A stretch of DNA of 64,000 bases. Origin: Natronobeatus ordinarius (GTDB taxonomy: Archaea > Halobacteriota > Halobacteria > Halobacteriales > Natrialbaceae). The stretch lies in assembly GCF_024362485.1 (NCBI RefSeq), contig NZ_CP101456.1, forward strand, positions 3,162,001 to 3,226,000, given 5' to 3'. The translations under genes and the position numbers were made by a program. Below the pieces are notes generated by a model. That model was not told the origin of the DNA. It did no database searches and worked only from the letters and a program-made list of their open reading frames with translations. Shown here piece by piece: positions 34,503-42,841 of this stretch; within the stretch, counting starts at the first letter, position 1; each line of letters opens with the position of its first letter.

Positions 34503-35675
34503 TTACGGGAGTGGGTCGTAGCCTCGCATCCAGGCGTCCCAGTAGACGGATGGGAGGACGTTGACGTCCATGATCCAGTTCAGCTTGCTCTCGACGGGGG
34601 CGGAGATCGGCCCCTCGTAGTCGAACTCGGCGATCAGCGCCTTCCCCTTCTTCGTGAGCAGCGGGCAGGCCGCGTAGCCGTCGTACTCGGCGCGCATGGG
34701 CTCGTCCCGGAGCAGGGCGGTCAGGTTCTTCCCGACGACGTGAGCCTGCTTGCGGGCGGCGGCGGCGGTCTTCGAGTGCGGGGCGTTCTCACAGTCACCC
34801 AGCGCGAAGACGTTCTCGTACTCGTCGTGCTGGCAGCTGTGCTGGTCGATGGTGACGTATTCGCCGTCCTCGGAGTCGTCGGCCAGCGGCGAGCCCTCGG
34901 TGATCGCTTTCTGCCCGAACTGGGGGGTGACCGGGGCGTAGAGGTCGTACTCGATCTCCTCGCCGTCGGCGGACCGAACGACGTTCGCGTCGGGGTCGAT
35001 CTCCGCAACCGAGAAGTTCTCCTTGAACTCGATGTCCCGATCGTTCCAGATCTCGTACAGCTTGTCACGGTAGGGCTGGACGCCGAAGTGGTGCTCGGCG
35101 TTGCGGGTCATGATGACCTCGACGTCGTCGCGGATACCGCGCCGGCGGAAGTAGTCCTCAGCGAGCATCGTCAGCTTCAGCGGCGCGCCGGGACACTTGA
35201 TCGGCGTGTCGGGCTGGGTGACGAGGAACGTCCCACCGTCGAAGTTCTCGAGTGCGTCACGCATCTCGAGGGCGGCCTCGTAGTGGTAGAACGGGTAGAC
35301 GTCGTCGGTCTCCTGCCAGGCCTCGAGCAGCCCGGGCGTCGCCGTCGGGTCGAGTCGGTGGCCGGTCGCGACCACGAGGTAATCGTACTCGAGGTCGTCG
35401 CCGGCTTCGAGGGAGACGGTCTGTGCGTTGGGATCGACGCCCGTGACGGCGTCGTGGACGAACTCGACGTCCGGTTTCAGGAGCTCGTCGACGTGTCTCG
35501 ACTGGTCGGGATCGAGGTAGCCGAACGGGACGAGATAGAACGACGGCTGGTAGAAGTGATCGGTACTCTTGTCGACGACCGTTACCGTGGCCTCGGATCG
35601 GTCGAGTTTTCGCCGGAGGATGTTGGCAGTCATGGCACCGCCGGAGCCGGCACCGAGTACGACTACGTGCTTCAT
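34503..35675 (-). CDS. sqr: Sulfide:quinone oxidoreductase
   Basis: 390 residues from the ATG at 35675. Flavoprotein of the disulfide reductase superfamily: FAD motif VVVLGAGSGGAMTA, the cysteine of IKCPGAP (Cys161) and Cys337 (YAACPLL), which form the redox pair that oxidises sulfide, and GDCENAPHSKTAAAARKQAHVVG before the membrane-associating C terminus (SVYWDAWMRGYDPLP). It transfers electrons from sulfide to quinone and yields polysulfide or persulfide for the rhodanese and dioxygenase proteins encoded nearby. DUF1641 is encoded directly downstream. A TATA-like GATATT lies 31-40 bases upstream. Confidence 0.85.
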   Translation of the reverse strand: MKHVVVLGAGSGGAMTANILRRKLDRSEATVTVVDKSTDHFYQPSFYLVPFGYLDPDQSRHVDELLKPDVEFVHDAVTGVDPNAQTVSLEAGDDLEYDYLVVATGHRLDPTATPGLLEAWQETDDVYPFYHYEAALEMRDALENFDGGTFLVTQPDTPIKCPGAPLKLTMLAEDYFRRRGIRDDVEVIMTRNAEHHFGVQPYRDKLYEIWNDRDIEFKENFSVAEIDPDANVVRSADGEEIEYDLYAPVTPQFGQKAITEGSPLADDSEDGEYVTIDQHSCQHDEYENVFALGDCENAPHSKTAAAARKQAHVVGKNLTALLRDEPMRAEYDGYAACPLLTKKGKALIAEFDYEGPISAPVESKLNWIMDVNVLPSVYWDAWMRGYDPLP

Positions 35676-35862
35676 TGTACAGCCCTTGATAGCCACCCCG
35701 GGAACCTCAATATCTTCCTTCGAACAATAATGTATGATACCCACCACCTACTCGAGTGAGTGGCGCAATTATTGCACAATCATTGCCTCGATTGGGCGGC
35801 GGCCGTCCCTGCAGTATCGGCTGCCGACCGTCAGAGTAGTGTTCGACATCGCGCGTCGGCAC

Positions 35863-35975
35863 CCGTCGAACGTCAGCGCACACCCGGTCACGGACGTCGA
35901 CGACCAGCCTCGGCGACGAGGTCGAGGCTGGTCGCTCGGCTGCGGTCGGCTGGAACTCGTTTCAACGACCACTAT
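35863..35975 (-). repeat. Palindromic element family 1, copy B
   Basis: Read on the minus strand, these 113 bases align without gaps to 44758-44870 on the plus strand, with about 93 identities counted by eye (about 82%). The inner stem is CGACCAGCCTCG/CGAGGCTGGTCG with a 10-base loop. Relative to copy A, one G-C pair of the stem is A-T here, so pairing is kept. It starts about 20 bases after the stop of the HTH-rhodanese gene and lies upstream of the sqr promoter. Confidence 0.8.
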
Positions 35976-35995
35976 CGTATCGGACCTCGAGACGC

Positions 35996-37099
35996 TCACT
36001 CGTCTTCTGCGTCGGTTTCGACCGGGGCGCCGATCAGGTTCCCCCACTCGATCCACGAGCCGTCGTAGTTCGCGACGTCACGGTGGTCGAGCAGCTCCGA
36101 GAGGACGAACCAGACGAGCGCGGATCGTTCGCCGACGTGACAGTAGACGATCGTCTCCGTGTCGGGAGTCACGTCGCGGGCTGCGAACAGCTGCTCGAGT
36201 TCGGTCACGTCCTTGAAACGAGCGTCGTCGTCGACGACCTCGGACCAGAGGAGGTGAATCGTCCCGGGGATGTGCCCGGCCGTCCGTGCTTCCGGGAGGT
36301 CGTTGGATGGACGCGCCCGTTTGCCCTCGTACTCCTCCGGCGAACGGACGTCGACGATGGTGACGTTCCGGGACAGCGCCGCCTCGATGTCTCGCCGGTA
36401 GGCCCGGATCCGTTCGTCCGCCGGCTGGGCGACGTACTCCTGGCGGGAGACGGTCGGCTCCTCGGTCGTCAGCGGGCAACCCGCCTGGACCCACGCGTTC
36501 TTTCCGCCGTCGAGCAGGCGCACGTCCGTGTGTCGATAGTACTTGAACAGCCAGTAGAGGTACGCCGCGAACTGGTTCTGCTCGGTGCTGTAGATCACGA
36601 CGGTGGACTCCTCGGTGATCCCTCGCTCGCCGACGTACGCCTCGAACGTCTCCCGGCTGGCCAGGCCACAGCCCTCGACGTCGACGAGATCGTTCATGAT
36701 GTCGATCTGAACGGCTCCCGGGACGTGGCCGCGGTCGTACTCGTCGTCGGCCTCGACGATCCGAAGGCCAGGATCGTCCCGTTCGGCCTCTGTGAGCCGC
36801 TCTCTGACCCACTCGACCGTCACCAGCGACTGCCGACCGCCCCGGCCGTCGCCCGAGCCGCTGGCGTCGCTCGCGAGGCGATAACAGGTCTGGCGACCGT
36901 CGTGTAACGCCGGAGACGAATCGACGAGTGAAGCGTCCTCGAGCTGGTCGAGGCCGTACCGGGCCGTCCGTGAGGACAGCATCGTCTCCTCGGTCAGGGC
37001 CTTGAGCGTCATCGGGCCCGAGTGAGCCAGCGTCTTGTAAATAAACTTCGAGCTGGGTGGCAAGTCGCCGAGTGTCTCCTCGAGTTCGTCCCGGTCCAT
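35996..37099 (-). CDS. HTH-tandem rhodanese fusion (putative sulfur-responsive regulator/sulfurtransferase)
   Basis: 367 residues. About 15-75 is a winged-helix DNA-binding domain (SSKFIYKTLAHSGPMTLKALTEETMLSSRTARYGLDQLEDASLV). About 92-215 is a rhodanese domain whose active-site loop has no Cys (IYSTEQNQFAAY), and about 230-357 a second rhodanese with Cys320 (VYCHVGERSAL). Two-domain thiosulfate sulfurtransferases normally have only the two rhodaneses. The fused HTH suggests that persulfide loaded on Cys320 controls DNA binding. It is divergent from the first rhodanese-dioxygenase gene, an obvious target. Alternatively the HTH acts only in protein contact. Confidence 0.8.
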   Translation of the reverse strand: MDRDELEETLGDLPPSSKFIYKTLAHSGPMTLKALTEETMLSSRTARYGLDQLEDASLVDSSPALHDGRQTCYRLASDASGSGDGRGGRQSLVTVEWVRERLTEAERDDPGLRIVEADDEYDRGHVPGAVQIDIMNDLVDVEGCGLASRETFEAYVGERGITEESTVVIYSTEQNQFAAYLYWLFKYYRHTDVRLLDGGKNAWVQAGCPLTTEEPTVSRQEYVAQPADERIRAYRRDIEAALSRNVTIVDVRSPEEYEGKRARPSNDLPEARTAGHIPGTIHLLWSEVVDDDARFKDVTELEQLFAARDVTPDTETIVYCHVGERSALVWFVLSELLDHRDVANYDGSWIEWGNLIGAPVETDAEDE

Positions 37100-37320
37100 T
37101 CTTGAGTGTCTCTTGCAACTCTACCTATACATCTTTTACGACCCTCGCCTCAGACTGTGTCGACGGCGCGACGTTCGTTCCCGTCGAGGCGAATATAGAG
37201 ACCATAATTGTGCCAACTTCGGCCGTATCCGGTGGGTGAACACCCCTTCAGCGAGGGGTATGGGCAATAATATTCACTGCGAGAATTCTTATGCGTCAAC
37301 CTCCGGTACCGTCGGTCGTA

Positions 37321-38499
37321 ATGGTCGAGACGATCTCCACCGACGAGCTTCGAGTGAAGCTCGATCGCAACGACGACTTCACGCTCTTCGACACGCGGTC
37401 ACCGGACAGCTTCGAGGAGTGGCGAATCGACAGGGCAGTGAACGTCGAGTACTCCGGCTCGGACGACGAGCTGATCGGCGACTTCGACGCCTACCGCGGT
37501 GAACTCGCCCCCGACGACGAGATCGTGGCGATCTGTCGGACGGGCCGCTCTGCGGGGCTGTTCGGCGAGTACCTCGAGGAAGAAGGCTTCGAGAACGTCA
37601 CGAACGTCGACGGCGGGATGCAGGCCTGGAGTCTGGCCTACGACGTCGTCCCGATCGCGACCCGGAACGACGACCTCGTCATCTTACAGCTGCAGCGGCG
37701 GGCGAAGGGCTGTCTGGGCTACCTCATCGGCTCGAAGCGCACCGGCGAAGCGGCGCTGGTCGACGTCACCCGTGCGACGGACGTCTTCCGCCAGGCCGCG
37801 AGCGACTACGGCTTCGAGATCGTCCGCGTCCTCGATACGCACATCCACGCCGACCACATCTCCCGCGGCCGCCAGCTCGCAGCCGAACTCGACGTCCCCT
37901 ACCACCTCGGCCAGCCCGCCGAGACGCGCGACCCGAAGTTTTCGTTCGACGGCCTCGAACCCAACGAGACGGTTCCCGTGGGCCGGATCACGATCAAGGC
38001 CGTCCACACGCCCGGACACACCACGGGCATGACGAGCTACCTCGTCGAGAACGAGGCGCTGTTGACCGGCGACACGCTGTTCGTCGAGTCGATCGGCCGC
38101 ACCGAACTCCAGTTCGCCGGCGAGGACGCCAAAGGTGGCGCGCGCGTCCAGTACGAGACGCTCCACCACAAGCTCATGACCATGCCCGACGACGTGAAGA
38201 TCCTCCCCGGACACTTCTCGGTCACCGACTGCGGGCAGTACGTCGACGTCACGCCCGGCCTGCCGATGCACTCGACCGTCGGCGAGCTCCGCCAGCACAA
38301 CGAGATCTTACAACTCGGCGAGGAGGCGTTCGTCGAGCACATGTTCGAGAACCTCCCGTCGAAGCCGCCGAACTACGAGACGGTGATCGCCACCAACGTC
38401 GGCGAGTACGAGCCCGACAACGAGGAAGAAGAACGCGAGCTCGAGCTCGGACCGAACCGGTGTGCGGCCACGACCGACAGCGTCGTCGCCGACGACTGA
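37321..38499 (+). CDS. Rhodanese-persulfide dioxygenase (ETHE1-like) fusion, copy 1
   Basis: 392 residues from the ATG at 37321. Residues 1-110 are a rhodanese with Cys72 in CRTGRSAG. From about 115 comes a metallo-beta-lactamase-fold domain of the ETHE1 type: THIHADH (173-179), His233 (TPGHTTG), Asp251 (TGDTLF) and His298 (LPGHFS), one mononuclear iron site. ETHE1 proteins oxidise glutathione- or protein-persulfide to sulfite. Domain order (rhodanese first) is the reverse of the common bacterial fusion. A second copy lies 2 kb away. A tiny membrane protein follows after seven bases. Confidence 0.88.
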   Translation: MVETISTDELRVKLDRNDDFTLFDTRSPDSFEEWRIDRAVNVEYSGSDDELIGDFDAYRGELAPDDEIVAICRTGRSAGLFGEYLEEEGFENVTNVDGGMQAWSLAYDVVPIATRNDDLVILQLQRRAKGCLGYLIGSKRTGEAALVDVTRATDVFRQAASDYGFEIVRVLDTHIHADHISRGRQLAAELDVPYHLGQPAETRDPKFSFDGLEPNETVPVGRITIKAVHTPGHTTGMTSYLVENEALLTGDTLFVESIGRTELQFAGEDAKGGARVQYETLHHKLMTMPDDVKILPGHFSVTDCGQYVDVTPGLPMHSTVGELRQHNEILQLGEEAFVEHMFENLPSKPPNYETVIATNVGEYEPDNEEEERELELGPNRCAATTDSVVADD

Positions 38500-38506
38500 C
38501 GGAACG

Positions 38507-38656
38507 ATGATCGAGTTCGCCACACTCTCACCACCCATCCAGGCGCTCGTCCTCGTCAGCGTGGTGCTGCTCGAGGCGGTCGTGCTCTACGCCGGCTACG
38601 GCGTCCTCGAGCGCGTCGTCGCCCCGCCGTTGCTCGGAGCCATCGAAGGCCGCTGA
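38507..38656 (+). CDS. Tiny single-helix membrane protein, copy 1
   Basis: 49 residues: a short N terminus, one hydrophobic helix (QALVLVSVVLLEAVVLYAGYG) and an amphipathic tail (VLERVVAPPLLGAIEGR). It begins seven bases after the rhodanese-dioxygenase stop. A paralogue with the same AVVLYxGYG core occupies the same place after the second dioxygenase. Probably a membrane tether or small subunit of the sulfur pathway; no function is known. Confidence 0.7.
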   Translation: MIEFATLSPPIQALVLVSVVLLEAVVLYAGYGVLERVVAPPLLGAIEGR

Positions 38657-38907
38657 TCGGCCGTCGGGTTCCGTTTCCCGCGGAATCCACTCTGGTTCAC
38701 ACTGCTCGAGAACCGATCCTCGTCCCGTCGTGGGCCACCTGCGTTCTCGAACGCGATATTGTTACTGGCTATTACAGACATATGCGTGTAATGCTCCGAG
38801 AATGATGGTGCAATATTTAGTGATTTATATAGGATCGTCTGTGACGCATCGGCGGGAGCATCGATCACCGATGTAGCTAAATCTGACCGGTGGATAGGGA
38901 CTGACGA

Positions 38908-39282
38908 ATGGTTCGAGAGCGTACCCCGGAGTCGACACCCTCGGCCGACTGTATCTGTGCCGTCCTCGTCGATCCCGACTGTCGGGAGATTATCCGGACG
39001 CTCGAGGCGCCGCTGACCACCCCCGAACTCCGGGAGCGTTGTGACATTCCGAAGTCGACGCTCTACCGCAAACTCGACCTCCTGACGGAGGCGACGCTCC
39101 TCGAGGAGTCACTCGAGGTCCGACGCGACGGACGACACACGAGCAAGTACGAGCTCAACTTCGAGGCGGTGACGCTGTCGCTCGACGACGAGCGATCGCT
39201 CGGGGCGCAGATCGATCGGCCGGCCGAATCGGCCGACGTTCAGCTGGCAGGGCTGTGGTCGGAAGTCCGCAAGGAGACGTGA
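38908..39282 (+). CDS. ArsR-like winged-helix regulator with N-terminal cysteines
   Basis: 124 residues. The wHTH is clear (IIRTLEAPLTTPELRERCDIPKSTLYRKLDLLTEATLLEES, then a basic wing GRHTSKYEL). Cysteines at 15, 17 and 25, and Cys45 at the start of the recognition region, could sense persulfide, metal or redox state. It is placed between the two sulfur modules and transcribed with copy 2 genes, so it probably regulates them. A CTAAATC box about 27 bases before the ATG supports the start. Upstream 250 bases are AT-rich, with GATTTATATAG at about 38820 as a further promoter candidate. Confidence 0.75.
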   Translation: MVRERTPESTPSADCICAVLVDPDCREIIRTLEAPLTTPELRERCDIPKSTLYRKLDLLTEATLLEESLEVRRDGRHTSKYELNFEAVTLSLDDERSLGAQIDRPAESADVQLAGLWSEVRKET

Positions 39283-39333
39283 TCATCCCGGGCTCCGTCG
39301 AACCGACGGCTCACAGACTCACAGCCGTCGGTA

Positions 39334-40209
39334 TCAGTCGTTCCTCGAGCGGTCCGCGGGTCGACCACGCTCGACGGGCGCACCGACGGTGTTCCCCCAC
39401 TCGACCCACGAGCCGTAGTAGTGTCGGACGGCGTCAAAGCCGAGCAGTTCGGTGAGCGCGACCCAGGTGAGCGCCGACCGTTCACCGATCCGGCAGTAGA
39501 CGATCGTGTCGTCGTCGACGATGCCGGCGTCCTCGTAGACCGCCCGAATCTCCGACGGGGGTTTGAACCGGCCGTCGGCCCGGACGACGCGGCTCCACGG
39601 CACGTTGATCGCGCCCGGGATGTGCCCGCCTCGCTGCACCCCCTCATTCCATCCCGGTGGCGAGAGAATCTCGCCGCGGTACTCCGCCGGTGCCCGGACG
39701 TCGACGAGTTGCGTCCCGGCCTCCATTGCCTCGAGGACCCCCTCACGATCGACCCGAATGGATTCGTCGATCCCGTCGAGATCGTAGGCCCGTTCCGTGA
39801 CGGAGGGGACGGTGTCGGTCATCGGCAGGTTCTGCTCGAGCCAGTACTCCCGGCCGCCGTCGAGCAGCCGGACGTCGTCGTGTCCGTAGTACGTCAGGAT
39901 CCAGTAGGCGTAGGCCGCGAACCAGTTGTCGACGTCGCCGTAGCAGACGATCGTCGACGTCTCCGTGATGCCGAGTCCGCCGAGGAGCTTCTCGAACGCC
40001 GCTTTCGACGGGACGTCGAAGACCGTCGTATCCTGCAGGTCGGTCCGCCAGTCGACCCCGACCGCGCCGGGGAGGTGTGCCTCGGCGTACGTGTCGGGGA
40101 CGACGTCGACCTCGACCAGGACGAGTTCGGGATCGTCCCGTTCGAACGCGGGCAGTCGTTGCGCGACCCACTCGGCGGAGACGAGCGTCTCCGTTTCGTC
40201 GATTCCCAT
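39334..40209 (-). CDS. Thiosulfate sulfurtransferase (tandem rhodanese)
   Basis: 291 residues from the ATG at 40209, preferred because CATAAC lies about 27-30 bases upstream; an ATG at 40233 is also in frame. The N-terminal rhodanese is inactive (CYGDVDNWFAAY loop) and the C-terminal one carries the catalytic Cys in VYCRIGERSALTW (residue 239). It transfers sulfane sulfur from thiosulfate or polysulfide to a thiol acceptor. It is a paralogue of the sulfurtransferase part of the HTH fusion (35996-37099) but without HTH, and is likewise divergent from a rhodanese-dioxygenase gene. Confidence 0.88.
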   Translation of the reverse strand: MGIDETETLVSAEWVAQRLPAFERDDPELVLVEVDVVPDTYAEAHLPGAVGVDWRTDLQDTTVFDVPSKAAFEKLLGGLGITETSTIVCYGDVDNWFAAYAYWILTYYGHDDVRLLDGGREYWLEQNLPMTDTVPSVTERAYDLDGIDESIRVDREGVLEAMEAGTQLVDVRAPAEYRGEILSPPGWNEGVQRGGHIPGAINVPWSRVVRADGRFKPPSEIRAVYEDAGIVDDDTIVYCRIGERSALTWVALTELLGFDAVRHYYGSWVEWGNTVGAPVERGRPADRSRND

Positions 40210-40399
40210 CTCGATGTCGCGTACGGTCCCCACCGGTTATGAGTCTCTCGGCGCCGTCCCGTCGGCTCGAGCGGACGCGAGCGATGGTTGCGGCAACAAC
40301 TGTTCGTTTCGCCGCCGGCCGCCGACGACGCCCGAACGAGCGTGACATTTTGGTAGCTGCTCGAATCCTTAAGCCTCGGCGCTGCTAACGTCGATTCGT

Positions 40400-41569
40400 A
40401 TGGTAACGTCCATTTCAGCGGCCGAGCTACGGGACAGGATCGACCGCGATGAGTTCGTGCTGTTCGACACCAGGAACCCCGAGGACTTCGACGGCTGGCA
40501 CATCGCCGGCGCCGAGAACGTCGAGTACTCCTGTGCGAACGACGAGCTGGTCGGCGAGTTCGACCCCGACGCCTACGACGACGACGAGGAGATCGTCGTC
40601 ACCTGCGCCACCGGCAACTCCGCGGAGGCGTTCGCCGAGTACCTCGAGGAGGAGGGCTTCGAGGACGTCTCCTGGGTCGACGGCGGGATGGAAGCCTGGA
40701 GTATGGTGTACGACGTCGTGCCGATCGCGACCGATCGCGACGACCTCGAGCTCCTGCAGCTGCAGCGCCGATCGAAGGGCTGTCTGGGCTACCTGATCGG
40801 CTCGAAACGCACCGGTGAGGCGGCGCTCGTCGACGTCACCCGCGCGACCGACGCCTTCGAGCGCGCGGCCGCCGAGTACGGCTACGAGATCGCCCGCGTC
40901 TTCGACACCCACATCCACGCCGACCACATTTCGGCCGGGCGCGAGCTCGCCGCCGAACACGGCGTCCCGTACCACCTCGGGCAGGCCGCCGAGACGCGCG
41001 ACCCGCAGTTCGACTTCGACGGTCTGGAGGCCAACGAGGTCGTGATGGTCGGCGAGATCCCCGTCAAGGCCGTCCCCACGCCGGGACACACCACGGGCAT
41101 GACGAGCTACCTCGTCGACGGTGAAGCGCTGCTGACTGGCGACACGCTGTTCGTCGAGTCGATCGGCCGCACCGAACTCCAGTTCGCCGGCGAGGACGCC
41201 AAAGGTGGCGCTCGCGTCCAGTACGAGACGCTCCACCACAAGATCATGACGATGCCCGACCACGTGAAGATCCTCCCCGGGCACTTCTCGGTCACCGACG
41301 ACGGCGAGTACATCGACGTCACGCCCGGCCTGCCGATGCTCTCGACGGTCGGAACGATCCGCCAGCGCAACGAGATCCTCCAGCTCGAGGAAGACGAGTT
41401 CGTCGAGCACATGTTCGATAACCTCCCGTCGAAGCCGCCGAACTACGAGACGGTGATCGCCACCAACGTCGGCGAGTACGAGCCCGAAGGCGAGGACGAG
41501 ATGAACGAGCTCGAGCTCGGGCCGAACCGATGCGCGGCGACAGCAGACAGCGCCGTCGCGGACGACTGA
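40400..41569 (+). CDS. Rhodanese-persulfide dioxygenase (ETHE1-like) fusion, copy 2
   Basis: 389 residues, the paralogue of 37321-38499. The N-terminal rhodanese has Cys69 in a changed active loop (CATGNSAEAF instead of CRTGRSAG), so its substrate choice or activity may differ. The iron-binding MBL residues are all kept (THIHADH, TPGHTTG, TGDTLF, LPGHFS). The DNA contains 74- and 68-base stretches identical to copy 1, pointing to recent duplication or gene conversion. It is followed by the second tiny membrane protein and a TauE/SafE exporter, so sulfite made here could be exported at once. Confidence 0.88.
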   Translation: MVTSISAAELRDRIDRDEFVLFDTRNPEDFDGWHIAGAENVEYSCANDELVGEFDPDAYDDDEEIVVTCATGNSAEAFAEYLEEEGFEDVSWVDGGMEAWSMVYDVVPIATDRDDLELLQLQRRSKGCLGYLIGSKRTGEAALVDVTRATDAFERAAAEYGYEIARVFDTHIHADHISAGRELAAEHGVPYHLGQAAETRDPQFDFDGLEANEVVMVGEIPVKAVPTPGHTTGMTSYLVDGEALLTGDTLFVESIGRTELQFAGEDAKGGARVQYETLHHKIMTMPDHVKILPGHFSVTDDGEYIDVTPGLPMLSTVGTIRQRNEILQLEEDEFVEHMFDNLPSKPPNYETVIATNVGEYEPEGEDEMNELELGPNRCAATADSAVADD

Positions 41570-41594
41570 TTCGAGGGTCGCTATCGTTACGAAT

Positions 41595-41738
41595 ATGATT
41601 GGAATAGAAGGCGGAGTACTCGGTGGGTTCGCGCTCGTTGGGCTCATCACGATCCAGGCGGTCGTCCTCTACGTCGGGTACGGCTGGCTCGAGTCGATCG
41701 TCGAGCGAGCGTACGCGCGCTATCAGCAGGTGAACTAA
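41595..41738 (+). CDS. Tiny single-helix membrane protein, copy 2
   Basis: 47 residues (MIGIEGGVLGG..., helix ALVGLITIQAVVLYVGYGWLE, then a charged tail). Clearly related to the 49-residue protein at 38507-38656 by the QAVVLYVGYG/EAVVLYAGYG core. It sits 25 bases after dioxygenase copy 2 and four bases before the TauE gene, so it is co-transcribed with both. Confidence 0.7.
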   Translation: MIGIEGGVLGGFALVGLITIQAVVLYVGYGWLESIVERAYARYQQVN

Positions 41739-41742
41739 TCGA

Positions 41743-42771
41743 ATGGAGCTACTCGGATTGAGTCTGTCGTTGCTGGTGTTGTTCGTGAGCTTCGGCTTCA
41801 TGGTGGGCGTGCTGTTCGGTTTCTTCGGGATGGGCGGGTCGTTCCTGATCACGCCCACCCTGTTGATCCTGGGCTATCCCGCCTCGGTCGCCATCGGCTG
41901 CGGCCTGGCGTTTTACTTCGGCACGTCGGTCATCGCCGTGATGAAACACTACGACATCGGCCAGGTCGACTACAAACTCGGCGCCATCCTGTTCGTCGTG
42001 CTCTCGATCGGCATCGAACTCGGCAGCCGACTCGTCTTCGCCCTCGAGGTGCTAGGGATCGCCGAACTCGTCACCGGCGTCGCGTACGTGGTCCTGCTCG
42101 GGGGGATCGGCGCGATCTTCCTCCGCCGAGCGTACGCACTCGAGGATCGGGACGAGGAGGACGACGCGGACGAAGACGACGAGGCGATTCCGGAAATTGG
42201 CCAGAAGATCCAGTCGTACACCATCCCACCGATGATCTCGCTCGTCTCCGGCGGGCGGGCGTCGCTGTGGACGATCTCGGGCGCTGGCGGCGGCGTCGGC
42301 CTCGTCTCTGGACTGATCGGCGTCGGCGGCGGGTTCATGCGGATGCCAGCGATCTACTACCTCATCGGGACGCCGCTGACGGTCGCCGTCGGGACCAGCC
42401 TCTTCGCGGGGCTGTTCTCCGGCGCCTTCGGGACGTTCACGTACGGACGTGCCGGCAGCGTCGACCTCGCGGTCGTCGGTACACTCCTGGTGGGTAGTGC
42501 CCTGGGCGCGCGAATCGGCTCGGCGGCGACGACCGTCGTCGAGGAGGACGACGTCATCGTCTACTTCGGCATCATGATGGTGCTCGCCAGCGTCGGCATC
42601 GCGCTGCAACAGCTCGCCGGCTGGCTCGACGTCGGCGCGCTCGACATCGTCAGCGTCGTCCTGCTCGTCGGCTCGTCGTTCTTCGTCGCCCTGATCATCC
42701 TCTACAAGGTCGCCACGTCGGCCACCGAACCGAGTGCGAACGCCCAGCCAACGCCCGACAGCGACGATTGA
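41743..42771 (+). CDS. TauE/SafE family sulfite/organosulfonate exporter
   Basis: 342 residues with about nine membrane helices and the twin glycine-rich signature of the family (FGFFGMGGSFLITPTL in the first half, GLIGVGGGFMRMPAIYYLIGTP in the second). A cytoplasmic acidic loop (DRDEEDDADEDDE, about residues 130-145) joins the halves. The family exports sulfite or sulfonates or takes up sulfur compounds; here, next to a persulfide dioxygenase that produces sulfite, sulfite export is the sensible reading. Confidence 0.85.
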   Translation: MELLGLSLSLLVLFVSFGFMVGVLFGFFGMGGSFLITPTLLILGYPASVAIGCGLAFYFGTSVIAVMKHYDIGQVDYKLGAILFVVLSIGIELGSRLVFALEVLGIAELVTGVAYVVLLGGIGAIFLRRAYALEDRDEEDDADEDDEAIPEIGQKIQSYTIPPMISLVSGGRASLWTISGAGGGVGLVSGLIGVGGGFMRMPAIYYLIGTPLTVAVGTSLFAGLFSGAFGTFTYGRAGSVDLAVVGTLLVGSALGARIGSAATTVVEEDDVIVYFGIMMVLASVGIALQQLAGWLDVGALDIVSVVLLVGSSFFVALIILYKVATSATEPSANAQPTPDSDD

Positions 42772-42841
42772 CCATGTCGACGAGACGCCAGTGCCGTGGG
42801 AGACCGTCCGGCGTTCACCCGCCCCGCGAGCGTAATCGATC

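Noticed and set aside
40209-40233. Upstream ATG at 40233 as start of the sulfurtransferase
   Set aside because: The ATG at 40209 has the better TATA spacing and begins at the conserved part of the family; the upstream start cannot be fully excluded.
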